A DNA stretch of 41,970 nucleotides from contig KQ482041.1 of NCBI GenBank assembly GCA_001430745.1, forward strand, positions 1,297,637 to 1,339,606, read 5' to 3'. Under the pieces are notes generated by a model. The model was not told where the DNA came from. It saw nothing but the letters and a program-made list of their open reading frames with translations, and did not search any database. Made by a program: the position numbers and the translations under genes. This document shows positions 21,127 through 32,078 of this stretch, one piece after another. This DNA comes from Auxenochlorella pyrenoidosa. Taxonomy: Eukaryota; Chlorophyta; Trebouxiophyceae; Chlorellales; Chlorellaceae. Each line of letters starts with the position of its first letter. Positions within the stretch are counted from its first letter, which is position 1.

Positions 21127-24000
21127 ATGGCCTGCCGAACTGCCCGGGGGCCGAAACGCCTCGTCAACTCGCCTGCCCTTGCGGTGCTGCTTTGTTTTAT
21201 CGGCAGCGCGGCTGCAGAGTCTTTTGAAACCAAGGTGCGCCATGGGGGCCGTCGCTCGTTCGGAAGCTGAGAGGGCTACTTACGGGCGGCAGCGGGTGTT
21301 GGCGCCCAGCATCCGCATGCACATGCTCGTGCCAAGCCCCCAATGCAGCGCTAACTGAAACCTCCATTTCCAACTGCAGCTCAGCCTTCTGCTCCCCTGG
21401 TCGGACACCCAGGACAGCCAGCGCGCCCCGGCAGCCGTGTTTGATGGCAGCAACGGCACCAGTGTGCTGGTGGCGGTGGCGGGCCTGACGCCATCTAGTT
21501 GGGAGGTGGCGGGCTTTGCAGTTGCCGCCGGCCCAGCCAGCACCCAGCTGGGCGCTGCCCGGGCGTGGACCACGCAGCTGCCCCTGGGCGGCAGCATCCC
21601 CAGCGCCGTGGCGGCGGCCGGCGGCCTGGCGGTGCTGGAGCTGGATGGGCGGGTGCTAGCGCTGCGCCCGCAGGATGGCAGCCTGGCCTGGAACGCATCC
21701 AGCCCCTGCTCGCTGGGGCGGCCGCGCCCCGTCCGTGCCAGGTGGGGTCAAGCATCGCATGTGCGGCACAAAGGGCGGTTCCCGGTCGTCAGAAGCGTGC
21801 ATGCGGCTGCCTGCGCTCCCCCCACAGCCATGCCCCATCTCATCCCCATGCGCCGCAGGTCGGCGCGGGAGGCGGTCTACCTCATCTGCCAGGAGCTGTC
21901 TGGCGACTCCACGCTCATCGCGCTGCATCCAGCAAACGGCACCACTGCCTGGGCCATCTCCTCCTCCTCTGTGGCGGCAGCGTTGGTCCCCGTGCGCGCC
22001 GCGGTGGCCGCCCCGGGCGCGCTCATCTACGCAGACGCGGGCAGCAACGTGACGGCGCTCGGCGCTGCCGACGGCGCGCTGCTCTGGCAGGTGCGCCCGC
22101 TGGGGACGGCTGCCCGTGCTTGCTGCCTTGCGACACTTGAAGGGCGGGTGCATGGTTTGTTTGCCCGGCAGGCACTGACTTCAAGCTGAGCCGTGCGAGA
22201 GCGCCCGCGGGCGAGGCACTCACCCGCCTGCACTGCCTGCGTCCTGAGCCCGCCTGCGCTGCTGCTTGTCCTGCCCGCAGCTGGACATCGGGCCCCTGGC
22301 GCTGCCGGCTGGGCAGGCGGCACTTCCGGGGTCTGAGCAGGGCACCTCTGTGACGCACCTGGAGCTGGCCGGGGACGTGTTGCTGGTCAGGTGCGCGCCT
22401 GGGCAGTGCAGTGCCCTGCAGCAGCTTCTGCGGGTGGCACGAGGGGCGGCGGCAGCAGCCGCGTGGCAGCGTGCATGCGCGCGACCCCACGGCAGAGGCT
22501 GCTGAGGCCAGCCGCTGGAGCTCGCAGCAGCTGGCAGCGGCTGCCCTGCAGACAGCACCCCAATCCCCAAGCACCGCTGCCTGCCGCTTGGCTGCCTCGC
22601 CGTTGCACTGCAGGGAGTATGCCGCGGGCCTCAGCTTCTCCGCCGGCCCCTTCTCCTACCTGGCCCTCCAGCTGAACGCCGGCGGGGCCCCGCCCAGCCT
22701 GCTGTGGTCCAGCACCCCAGCACAGCGCGACCGCCTGCCGCTGGGCCTCTCAGAGGCATCCCCCGCTGTGCCCCCCGCGGCCTCCGCCCAGGACGGCCTC
22801 TTCTTCTACTGGTCTGCCACAGCGCCGCCCTCGCAGTCGCCGCCTGCGGCGCCTGTCGAGCCCCAGTGGACCCCTGATGCCGCTGCCGGTGGCGACGCCG
22901 CCTCTGGCGCGCCGGCCCCGCAGCGCAGGCTGCTGGCAACAGATGCCCAAGCAGGGGCGGCTCCCCCGCCTGCCCCCGGCCCCGGCGCCGCCGCCGCTCC
23001 AGCGCCCTCGGCGTCCCCGGCCGAAGTCGCTGTCGCGGTGGATGCTGCCGCCGCGGCTGCTGCGGCGCAGGCTGCGGCGCAGGCGGTGCTTGCGGCGGCT
23101 GTGTCTTCGCAGACCCAGGGCCTGGGCGTGGTGGCCCCCGAGGGCATCCTGCCCACGCCTGTGTGAGTTGTCAGACAGGGCAGCTGTTGAAGGCATGTGA
23201 GGGCACCAACACTTAATTGGAGAGCGATGTACTCAACCCCTCCTCTTTGCACAATGGCAGGCAGGAACCTACCACTGCGTGCCCCGCTGGGTGCCCCACA
23301 CCCCCACGCCAGACCGCTTCGCACTGGTGTCTGATCTCTGCAGGCTCAAGGCACGCTCGCTGCGCACCGGAGAGGAGGCGTGGAGCGTGCTGCTGCAGCC
23401 GGTGTCGGCGCCCAGCGCCACCGCCGGCAGCGTCGCCGTGGTCACCCCCGACGGGCTGCAGGTCAGGCCGGTCAGCCCTGTGCCTCTGCCGCAATGCCTG
23501 CCCGGAGCGAACATGCATTCACGCTCCCCGTCAGCTGCCCTAAGAGCTTGGGTGTGCAACCCGCCAGCCAGTGCTGTGCCCCAGCCTTTTTAAGGCAGGG
23601 CGCCGGTGTGTCCTCCCCCTCCACACCTCCCCCGGCCCCCACCCCACCCTTCCGTCAGGTGCTGGACTCTGCCAGTGGCGCCCCCCGCTGGGCGGTGGGT
23701 CAGCACCCGCTGGGCATCTACCCCTACACCCCCACACTGCTGGGCGAGGGCGGCGTGTCGGCGGTGCGCAACTGCCTGGACACCCTGGCATCCAACTCCC
23801 TCTGCATCTACTCCCAGGCACCCCAGGAGTCGGCCGCCCCAGCGGACAGGGGCGAGGCAGAGGCGGCGAGCGCGCCCACCAGCGGCGTGCCGCTGGCCAC
23901 GGGCGGCTGGCCGCTGCTGGGCCAGGTGGCGGGCCCAGCGCTCACGACGCGGGTGCTGCTCGCGGCCGCCGCTGCTGCTGCCCTAGTCCTGCTGTTTTAA
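21127..24000 (+). CDS. Secreted PQQ-like beta-propeller protein with GPI-anchor-like tail
   Basis: Seven exons: 21127..21234, 21380..21741, 21859..22090, 22281..22390, 22614..23162, 23344..23461, 23659..24000; all phases agree, 606 aa. Exon 1 is a textbook signal peptide (ALAVLLCFIGSAAAES, AxA cleavage before Glu). The body has PQQ/quinoprotein-type blades, each with a 'v.AL...dG...W' pattern: VLALRPQDGSLAWNASS, LIALHPANGTTAWAISS, VTALGAADGALLWQ, KARSLRTGEEAWSVLL, VLDSASGAPRWAVG. Between blades, exon 5 inserts 150 residues of Ala/Pro-rich low complexity. The protein ends with a hydrophobic stretch at its very C-terminus (TRVLLAAAAAAALVLLF) and no cytosolic tail, as in GPI-anchor signals. It probably sits on the cell surface or in the ER lumen; no cofactor or enzyme activity can be claimed. 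EMC1-like proteins share the fold but not this tail. Confidence 0.72.
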
Positions 24001-24232
24001 CCTGGCGCTACAGCTGATTCCTCACTATTAAGACCTTCCATCCATCCCGATGTGCCGCTGCTAATCATGACCACCCACTATTTCTGCGTTTGTTTCCCGA
24101 CGCTGCTGCAAAAGAGGCAGCACACCTCCTTCCCTGCCATAATGATAAGATATTCTTCAACACTGACACAGACAAGCAAAAATCACAGATGGGCAGAGAG
24201 AGGCATTGTTCAGAACACCTGACGGCTCAGTG
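24001..24232. other. Tight convergent 3' gap
   Basis: Only 232 nt between two converging stop codons; the 3' UTRs of the PQQ-type gene and the methyltransferase gene probably overlap. No TGTAA seen on either strand. Confidence 0.55.
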
Positions 24233-25709
24233 CTATCCCTGCTGCACCTCTGCTGCCCGCTCACCCGGCGCCACCGGCACTGGCTGCCGCGCCAGCAACA
24301 GGTGCAGCGGCCAGCGTGTGCGCACCGTCGCTGCTGCATCTGGCACCCCCAGCGCTGCCACCAGGTCTTGGCAGTAGCGCTCGAGCAGCTCCCGAGTTGC
24401 CTCCTCGCCGTGCTGCTGGCAGTAGGGCTTGAAGGCGGACCAGCTCTGCACCCAGCCGGCCACCTGCTCCACAGTCATGTCCACCTCCATGTCAAACGAA
24501 TCCAGCGCCACCTCTGCAAACTCTGCACACCCAGGGCCGAGCCGGGGCACGCGGGTACATTCACTCGCCGAACCGCTCGCGGCGACAGCTCTGCACGAGC
24601 CGCACACCAGCCTGTGGATGATGGCAGGCAGGCGCCGCCTCCAGCATGCGTGCCAGCTCCCCGGGACCATCCATGCACACTGCCCTGCCCAACCAGCCAA
24701 GCTCCCCCACCCCACCCCTTCACCACTTGCCCGCGCTGCTGGGCGCATAGCTGGCGTAGCCGTCCTGCATGAAGCGCTGCAGGTGCGGGTGGATGTGGGG
24801 TGTGAAGCGCTGCAGCAGCTCGCGCTGGATGCGTCCCACAGCGTCGGCCCGGCTGGGGTCCTGCACCTGGGCGGCAAGAGGAGCGGGTTGGCATGAGCGT
24901 GCGCCGTGGCTAAAAACAATCCACCCGGCAACGCGCGTTTGCAGCAGCGCAGCACCTCCAGGCATGCGCCGGCTGGGGGGAAGCGCTGCCAAACCGAGGG
25001 AAATTCAAGCAGGCAGCAGGGCAGCAGCCCAACACAGGCGCTAATCCCCCAAACCGTGCGCGCCTCTGGCACAATGAGTCCGCTCCAGGGCGAGTAGGCC
25101 CAGGCCGCCAGCGCCCCGCTGGGCTTCAGGATGCGCCGCATCTCGCGGTACGCCGCCGGCAGGTCAAACCTGCGCCAGCCCAGCATGGGTGTGGTGTCGC
25201 CGCCGGGCCGCCCTCCCCAAATGCCGCTGCCAGCCTGCTTGACGCACCCTCAGCCGCTGCCTGGCAAAGCACGCCACCCAGCGCAGCGCAGCGCAGAGGC
25301 AGGGGGCCACTCGTCTCGACGGCGCGGCCCCCCAGGCGGCGCCGCTCCCAGGCCCCCACCAGTGCAGCGCCGTGGCCACGACGGCCAGGTCGGCGCAGCC
25401 GTCGGGCAGCCCCGTGTCCTCCACAGGCCGGCAGCGGAACTCTGCATTGGGCAGCTGCGGGGCGTGGCGCAGCTGCTCCGCCGCAGCGTCCACCCCCACC
25501 ACCCGGTCAAACAGCGGCGCCAGGTCAGCGGTGGCCTGCCCGCTGCCGCACCCCAGGTCAACCGCCAGCCCCCGCTGGGCGCCCTGCCCAGCCAGGCCCG
25601 CCCAGCCCAGGATGCGGTCGTACAAGGCGGCCGGGTAGCGCGGGCGCAGCTGCGAGTAGGCCTGGCTCTGGGCGGCAAACAGGCCGGCCAGTGCGCCGTA
25701 CGAGGCCAT
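24233..25709 (-). CDS. Class I SAM-dependent methyltransferase
   Basis: Minus-strand exons 25709..25360, 25169..25055, 24866..24727 and 24590..24233, giving 320 aa. The first three and the reading frame of the last are well supported; the last acceptor (24591) was chosen because it fits phase 2, and alternatives near 24615 exist. Residues 50-57 are the SAM-binding motif VDLGCGSG, followed by the acidic strand end VVGVDAAAEQL and the post-motif ALHWFDLPAAYREMRRILKP after splicing. This 'AlHWFD...f..e..RvLkp.G' block and a late W(V)QSWSAFKPY segment place it with the eukaryotic trans-aconitate-methyltransferase-like group (Methyltransferase_11 domain). Substrate unknown. No targeting peptide is obvious, so it may be cytosolic. 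Confidence 0.8.
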
Positions 25710-26765
25710 GCTGTGCAGTCAAGCGCCAGAAAGCAGGACCTTGGGAGGTGCGGTTTGGGCTGGTGGCTGGTGCTCGTCGCTGCATGGCAGGGGCGGCCAG
25801 AGGGCTGGCGGGTCGTGGCCGCGGATGAAGCGGCTTGGGTGCCAGCGGAAGCATGCGGCAGGCGGCAGCGATCATGCTGGCGGCGGTGACGGCTTACACA
25901 GAGGTCAATGCCAGATCGGAGCGTTCAGAGTCGTGGATCACCTTGGGCGTGAGAATAGCGCCCGAAGGCTGCTTGCTGCCGACGAAAACCCTGCTCGGTT
26001 GTGCGATGAAGCAAAGATCAGATTGAGTGACGACGGCTACGAGGCGACAAAACATGAAATGTCAATAGCCTCTCTCTCACAGCCGCCGCTGCCACTCTGC
26101 CAGTGGCGCTGCCTGCCTCCGCCAGCTGGCAAGCACGCGCTGCGGCAAGCATCACATCATCCTGCCAGTGCCATCTTCACTTCCAATGGGTCTTATGGTT
26201 CCAACGTGGCTAGAACCACCAGCACTGCAGTGTCTGGCCAGCTCAAGGCTGCTTGCTCAGGCCATGCTGGAGGGCCCTGCAGTGCTGTGCTCCAGACTGT
26301 TGCTCTATCTTCACATTTTGATGGGGTGGATGGGGCAGAGTGATGATGCGGGCGTTACGACATGCAACAGCCAGTGTAATGCGGCTGCACGGGGCAGCAG
26401 AGGAGAGCACAACATTGGCACCGAACCCGCATGCTGTGCACACAGCAGACGGCCTGATGGAGGCCGTTAAGGGCTGCGATGCATGTGCGGTGCGCGCACA
26501 GCTGAGCGCGGCCCCTGAGGCTCAATCACAGGAGCCAAAGCCTCCAGAGGTCCACTTGCACACCTGCCTCGTCCACGAGGCGCCCTGCAGCAGCGATCAT
26601 GGGCCAGAGAAGCAATCAGCCAACCTTGCCAAGCGACCCTGGGACTGATGTCCGCACTGCTGGCGGTTTGGCCAACTGCGCGTCTGAGCGCACCTGCTGG
26701 CAGCAGTTGGCCACCAGACAAGCAGTGCCAGGAAGCCAAGCAGCTGCCGCAGCAGCGGCCACCAA
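25710..26765. other. Intergenic, 1.06 kb
   Basis: Lies between the methyltransferase start and the stop of the Asp-box gene, both on the minus strand. It must hold one promoter and one 3' UTR. No coding pattern or repeat recognised. Confidence 0.5.
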
Positions 26766-29700
26766 CTACCCCATAACTTTCAGACTCTCACGCTCTCGCA
26801 CCTGGTCCCTGCTGGTTGCAATGACGCCGCTGCTGCCGACAACATACACCAGGTTTGCAGCTGGGGCCGCGCAGGCCTGGAGAGTGGCGCCGCTCCAGGC
26901 GGTGTCGTTGGCTGGCGTGGTCCACGAGGCGCCGGCGCTGCTGGGGAGGGAGCGACGAATTCCCCCGGCCCCAAAGGAGCCGCCCACCGCCCATCCGTCG
27001 CCCGTGGCTGCCTGTACGCACACCCCCTGTAGCGAGAAAGCGCTCTCCGTGGAGTTGGTGGTTGCCTGCCAGCTCTGCCCCCCGTCGGTGGATCGCACAA
27101 TGTAGGACAGGTTGCTGCTGATGCTGCCGCCGCCCGCAGCGACCACAATGCTGCTGTTGTACGCTGCCAGGCCTCTCATGTAGCTCGCGGCCTGCGCTGG
27201 CGACTGCGTCCAGGTGGCGCCGCCATCTGCGGGCAGGAAAGCAGCAGCCCCCGGGCATTGAATGGTCCTCCTTCTGCTGTCCACCATGGGTGCTGGGCGT
27301 GGATCCCGTTGGGACCGTCTAGGCCGGCTGCCTCCCCAAGAGTAAGCCGCCTTGGCTGCACGCCATGCCGCCGCGCCACAGTGCATCAGCTCTCGCATCA
27401 ACCCTCAAGACAGTCGGGGCTGCTGCGACATTGGTGGGCACAGGGCCCCATACCTGAGGTGTACATGAACTTGGCCAAGCCGGAGTTGTACAGTGCAGAG
27501 ACGGCGGTTGTGTCTGACAATGCCAGGATTGGCCACGGGTAAACGTTATCCGTGGTTGTCAGGTTGAGCTGCACCGACCACGACGAGCCGCCATCCGTCT
27601 GTATCAGGCAGGCAGGCAGGCAGGCGGCATGAAATAATTGGCCACCGGGAGGGGCCGGCGCGGCGTGGGTGCTTCCTGAGGCTGGTGCAGGCAGAGTTGA
27701 GGCGGGGGCGCAGAGCTCTTAGCCAACCGTGCAGTCTGTCAAAGCAGCTTGCAGCGTGCCCGGCTGGGTCTGCAGGCACAGGCATGAGCCTCCAGGTGTG
27801 CCTGCTGGGCGCCGCTGTGTATGCATTGGCACCGCACGCCTGGCCAACTCTCATCCTGCCCAGCCAGCTCACCGTCTTCAGCATCAACCCGCTGCTCTTG
27901 CCCCCGGAATACTGGCCGAGGGCCAGGTACGCCAGGTTGGCACTGCAGGCGGCGCCAGGGCGGGATGTTTAGTGCGGGCCCAATTGGCTCGCATCTCGCA
28001 TCAACAGCGCAATCAAGTGGGCCACTCTCAGCGCCCGTAGTAAAGCACAAGCAATGGCAGCATGGGCGCGCACCTTCGTGCTTCGATGCTCTTTGGGGGA
28101 AGGCCTGCACAAGGCCCGCATGTCACGTTCTCCCACGTTGCGCCGCCATTCAGGCTCCGTAGCACGACGTCTGCAGCAGCAGCGCCGCTAACGACTCTTA
28201 ACAACAGAATGTGGCACAATGTCAGGGATGAGCTGCCGGTGCAGTGAAAGCTGCAAGCAGGTGTGCGGGCTGTCACTAGCGGGCAGGCGCAGGGCCTGCT
28301 CGTCCTTGGCAGGGAAGCTGATGTCGTGGTGCCTAGGAGAGCGCGACTGCGCTGGGCCGCACAACAGTTGTGCGCACTTGCAGGCCCGACCAGCTGCTCA
28401 CTTGAGGTGGCGCCAAAGTTGCTGCCCAGTGCCCAAACAGTGGAGCTGTTTGGCGCCGACACAGAGAATATTGATAGGAGGCTGGGATTGAAGTACACCG
28501 ACTGCCAGGTGGCGCCGCCATCTGGGCAGGGGAGGCGGGAAAGGCTGGGTGGGGTTGCACACTGGCTCAGCTTCACGGGATTGCTGGCATGCTGGGTTTG
28601 TCAGGCGGGTGCCCAGACATGGGTGGCAAACCTGCAGCCTGCACCCAATGTCGCCCACCTGTGGTCTTCAGGATGCCTTTGTTGGAAGTGACGTACGCAG
28701 TGGATGGATCTGGAGCCGCGATGGAGAGGAGGTCCTGAGCCGACATGGGCGGGGGTGGTGGCCGCGGGCTGCACAGGTGGGCACGCGAAAGGGCAGTGGT
28801 GTGCATTGACTCAACAGTGGCTCAGAGCCTTGCAATGGCCTCGGGTGCGCGTCCAGCTGTCGCGACTCATGATTGCTTTGCCACCCAGGGCAACACGCAA
28901 GCAAAGCCATTGCAGAACTCAGCAGGGGCACACACCGTGGCGCAGGAGGCGGCGGCGAGGGTGGAGGAGAGGGCCTGGGCGGAGGCGGTGAGGGTGCCGG
29001 CGGCGGTGGCGATGGCGCCGGAGGTGGGGGTGACGGCCTGCGCAGTCCACAGGTTTTATGGAAGGGGTTAGCGGGACCCCTGCCTCAACTCCACGCGCTT
29101 GTCAGGCTGCACACTGCCCATGCAGGATGCAGCCTTGGCCCTCGGTCAGCAGTTTGACAGCCTTTGGTGGGGTGGAGCGCCCCTCAAACTCACTGTGGAG
29201 GCGGAGGGGAGGGCCTGGGTGGGGCAGGAGGGAGCCTTGCAGGAGGGGAGGCCCTGGGCGGTGCCGGCGCTTTCTTGGGTGGAGGCTGCGACGGCAGCCG
29301 AGGCGGCGGCGGCCTCCGCGGGGGAGGTGGCCGCACAAGGGGGGACGGGGGCGGGCCCACAGGCCGACGGGCAGGTGAGGGTGGCGGGTTCCGCCTGGGA
29401 GGGGGCCGGAGCGGCGGGGGCGACTCGGGCGGCACGTCCTGAAGCACCCACAGAACCTCTGCGCCGCTGTCTGCCGCGCTGTAAAAGCCCAGCTGCGGGA
29501 AGCCGCAGTCTCGGCCGCCCTGGCTGCTGGCCTTGAGGGCACCAAGGTAGCGGGCGGGGCAGCCAGCCGCGCTGCGCTCCTGCGCATGGTTGGGGAGCGT
29601 TCAGTGCAGGCAGGCAGAACTGTCAGCGGCTGCCGAGCAAACTGGAGGGGCGTATCAAACGGCCATGGCACATGCATGCGCCCAGCTGTCACACACACAC

Positions 29701-31304
29701 ACACCCTGAGCAACCAAGCACACAGCCGGACGGGGAGAGGGCCAACTGGCAGGGCCAAGCCAGCCTGCACGTACGCCTTGCTGCTGGTAGCAGCAGTCAG
29801 CAAGTCCTCACCACAGAGCGCAGGCGGAACTGGCGGGATGCGGCCGTGCCAACTGGCTCCAGCACCCACTTTGTCACGCCGCCCACAGCGGCAGCTGTGG
29901 AAGAGCAGGCAAGCGCCGCGGACAGGGCGGCGGCGCAGGCTGGGAAGGGTGCCTGCCGAGCCAGCACCCGAAGGGTCACTTGGCTACCACTGAGGTCCTG
30001 CAGGACAGTGGGGGAGCAACACATCAGGGAGCGGGTACAGCACAGCACGCGGGTGAGGCATGCTGCCGCCAGCTTGCATTTGCTGGCGAGCGCCACCAGC
30101 TCTGTGCTGGGACCAGCACGTGGAATCCCACCCTTGCCAAGGCCTTACAGCCCATGCCCCGCCGCAGCCCCCCCCCCCCCCTCGATTTCCTGGAACAAGG
30201 TTAGCCCAACATTTCCAGCAACTCCAACGGCTTACCTGGTTTTGGCCAGATGGCGTTGCAGCTTGCAAATCCCACGTGCTGGCAGGCCCGCCGCGGTTGG
30301 GCCACAGGTCGAGTTGGGCGGGCGCCCTGCACAGCGCCGTCAACACAGGGACGAGAGTTGCCATCACTGACTGCTGCCTGCCTGTCGGGATAGCCGGGGA
30401 TCACAGCATGCAGCCACCCGCTGCAGTTCCCACAGCATGTAGGAGGGGGCACTAAGTCAAATAGCCAGGCAGTCAAGGAAAGACCAGTCAATGGCAGCCA
30501 GCCGGCCTGATGGCAGAGAGGGAGGGCCGTGCTGTCACCCTGCGCACGCAATCGGTTTTTTAAGAGCTGCCTGCAAAAACTCACGTGGCCTGCGCGCACG
30601 TTGGCGCACCCAGCATGTCTGCAAAGGGTGGGAGGTTCATGCGTTCCAGGTCTGAATCTGTCTGCGTGCGCCAGCGTGTGCCAGTTGCTGTTGGCCCATG
30701 CCAAGCGAAACCAAGCAGCTGGAGTGCAGCCACCCCATTCAGGCGGGCGAACCGCCCAGCAGGGCAGTTGCCATTGGCCAGTTGCCATTCGCCAACAGCC
30801 TTTGCAGCTGCGCGTCTGTTCTTGGCTTGCACCACATGCCAGCGGATGTCCGCTGCACAGGCCTGTTGCAAGGAAGCTGTGGCGATTGGCCTGCTACCGA
30901 GCGCTCACCACGGGAGGCACATGTTGCACGGCCCTGCAGCCGGAGCCACTTGGGACCAGCCAGCAGGCGGCAGTTCGGCGTGCTGCACAGCGTGTCGGCC
31001 ATGGCTCCCCCTGCAGGTCAGGCCGGCGCAGGTAAGGCACACACATGTAGTGGGTAGGCAGGCAGGCCGCAGGCGGGCCGGGTGGGCAAAAGTTGACCAC
31101 AGGCAATGTCTCCTTGTAAGCCTGGAGCTGCTCGCCTTGCACGTGTACAGAGCAGTGCAGAGCAAGTAAGCTGCCCGGCTAGTAAAGCCTGTGCTGGGAT
31201 ACCGCCAGTGGAGCCGCTCTCAGTCAGTCAAGCGCTGTTGCTGACGGCGGCTCACCGAGCAGCGCTACGGCCACTGCAATGTGCGTCAGAGTCACAGCCT
31301 TCAT
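26766..31304 (-). CDS. Secreted HRGP-type protein with BNR/Asp-box beta-propeller; one-base frameshift
   Basis: Thirteen minus-strand exons: 31304..31256, 31010..30909, 30852..30585, 30326..30236, 29997..29812, 29579..29194, 29037..28936, 28768..28659, 28521..28402, 28170..28074, 27942..27873, 27599..27454, 27226..26766. Every junction is in phase and the product would be about 728 aa, except for one extra base in exon 12. Exon 1 is a signal peptide core (MKAVTLTHIAVAVALLG). Residues 20-280 form a cysteine-containing region with two segments of a possible repeated module (LDLWPNRGGP; WVLEPVG...GCPARYLGALK...VLWVLQDV). Residues 281-400 are an HRGP linker (PSPPPPAPSPPPP and PPPR units). The rest is a propeller with Asp-boxes: DGGATW, NGGATW, DGGSSW, DGGATW, DGGQSW. 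The domain set suggests a cell-wall or extracellular-matrix protein; the propeller resembles Ycf48 and sialidase/VPS10 types, but ligand and activity are unknown. Confidence 0.68.
27538..27544 (-). other. Apparent +1 frameshift in Asp-box protein exon 12
   Basis: Upstream, the exon reads TDGGSSWSVQLNLTTTDN and then meets an in-frame TAA at 27542..27540. From the next base the frame shifts by one and continues PWPILALSDTTAVSALYN up to the splice that rejoins DGGATW. Both flanks are clearly the same propeller and both junction phases are fixed, so one base is in excess here. It may be a sequencing or assembly error, or a real disabling mutation. Confidence 0.65.
27606..27626. repeat. (GGCA)n short tandem repeat in intron
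   Basis: About five GGCA/CAGG units in the intron upstream (in gene sense) of Asp-box exon 12. Confidence 0.7.
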
Positions 31305-32078
31305 GGTCGAGCAGGCAGGATGGCTTGAATTCAGGCTCCCTGGGAGTCGTCAAAGGGCTGCTGCTACCCTTGCATCAGCCAGCTTGTCGAGTGCTTGCAG
31401 TGCAGAGCGCTGGCAGCGGAGGCGAGGCTGGACAACTATTAACTGATGGGGGACAAGGCGCGTCGCAGCTCTCGCGGAATAGAAGACAATGTGTACGCCC
31501 ACTGGAATGGGGGAGGAAGGCAGGATGGCCGGAGGATTGGTGCACGTCCCTTCCGGACAGGTCTCCCAAGGTCTCCCAGCCGGCCAGGCCAGACCCTGCT
31601 CATCGCGACAGCCTCGTGTCACTGTTAAGAACACCGGCTTGGGTAGAACTTGGCTTCAGCGTAGCTCGCGCGACCATACTGCCAGGGGGCACTTCCCTGC
31701 GGCCGCCGCTGCGGCGGCGCGCTGTCCAGCACGCATGGCAACCCCTGTGTCCCTAAGTTGGTCTTGCCTGCATTCTTTTGACTTGACTTTGAGATGAGCC
31801 TAAAGGCATGTCGACAAATACAAGTATACCTGTGGTTGAACAGGCAGCTATCTGTTGGCCGGCCACTGCTGCTGCTGTTGGCGTTACCTGCATCCCCTGG
31901 CCGGCAGCCTGCAAATGCCACCGCCTGGTACAGGGCTAGCTCACCAAGCTGAAGATGACAGACCTGCTGCCTTGTTTTCTCGCTTCCAGGCAGGGCTTAC
32001 AGGTTGGAGGGACGCCCAAAGTGATCTGAGCTGGCTGCCAGGCGGCAATGGAACGCAGAAGCATGCAGCGGCTTCTCC
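31305..32078. other. Intergenic: 5' region of Asp-box gene and 3' UTR of second GNAT
   Basis: 774 nt between two minus-strand genes. Apart from the poly(A) signal at 31997, no coding pattern or repeat is recognised. Confidence 0.5.
31997..32001 (-). terminator. TGTAA poly(A) signal of second GNAT gene
   Basis: TTACA on the plus strand, i.e. TGTAA in the transcript, 78 nt after the GNAT stop at 32079. Confidence 0.55.

Noticed and set aside
30894..31142. Alternative second exon for the Asp-box gene beginning near 31138
   Set aside because: It has an acceptor in usable phase but no good donor, while the exon 31010..30909 has both and joins directly to the signal-peptide exon.
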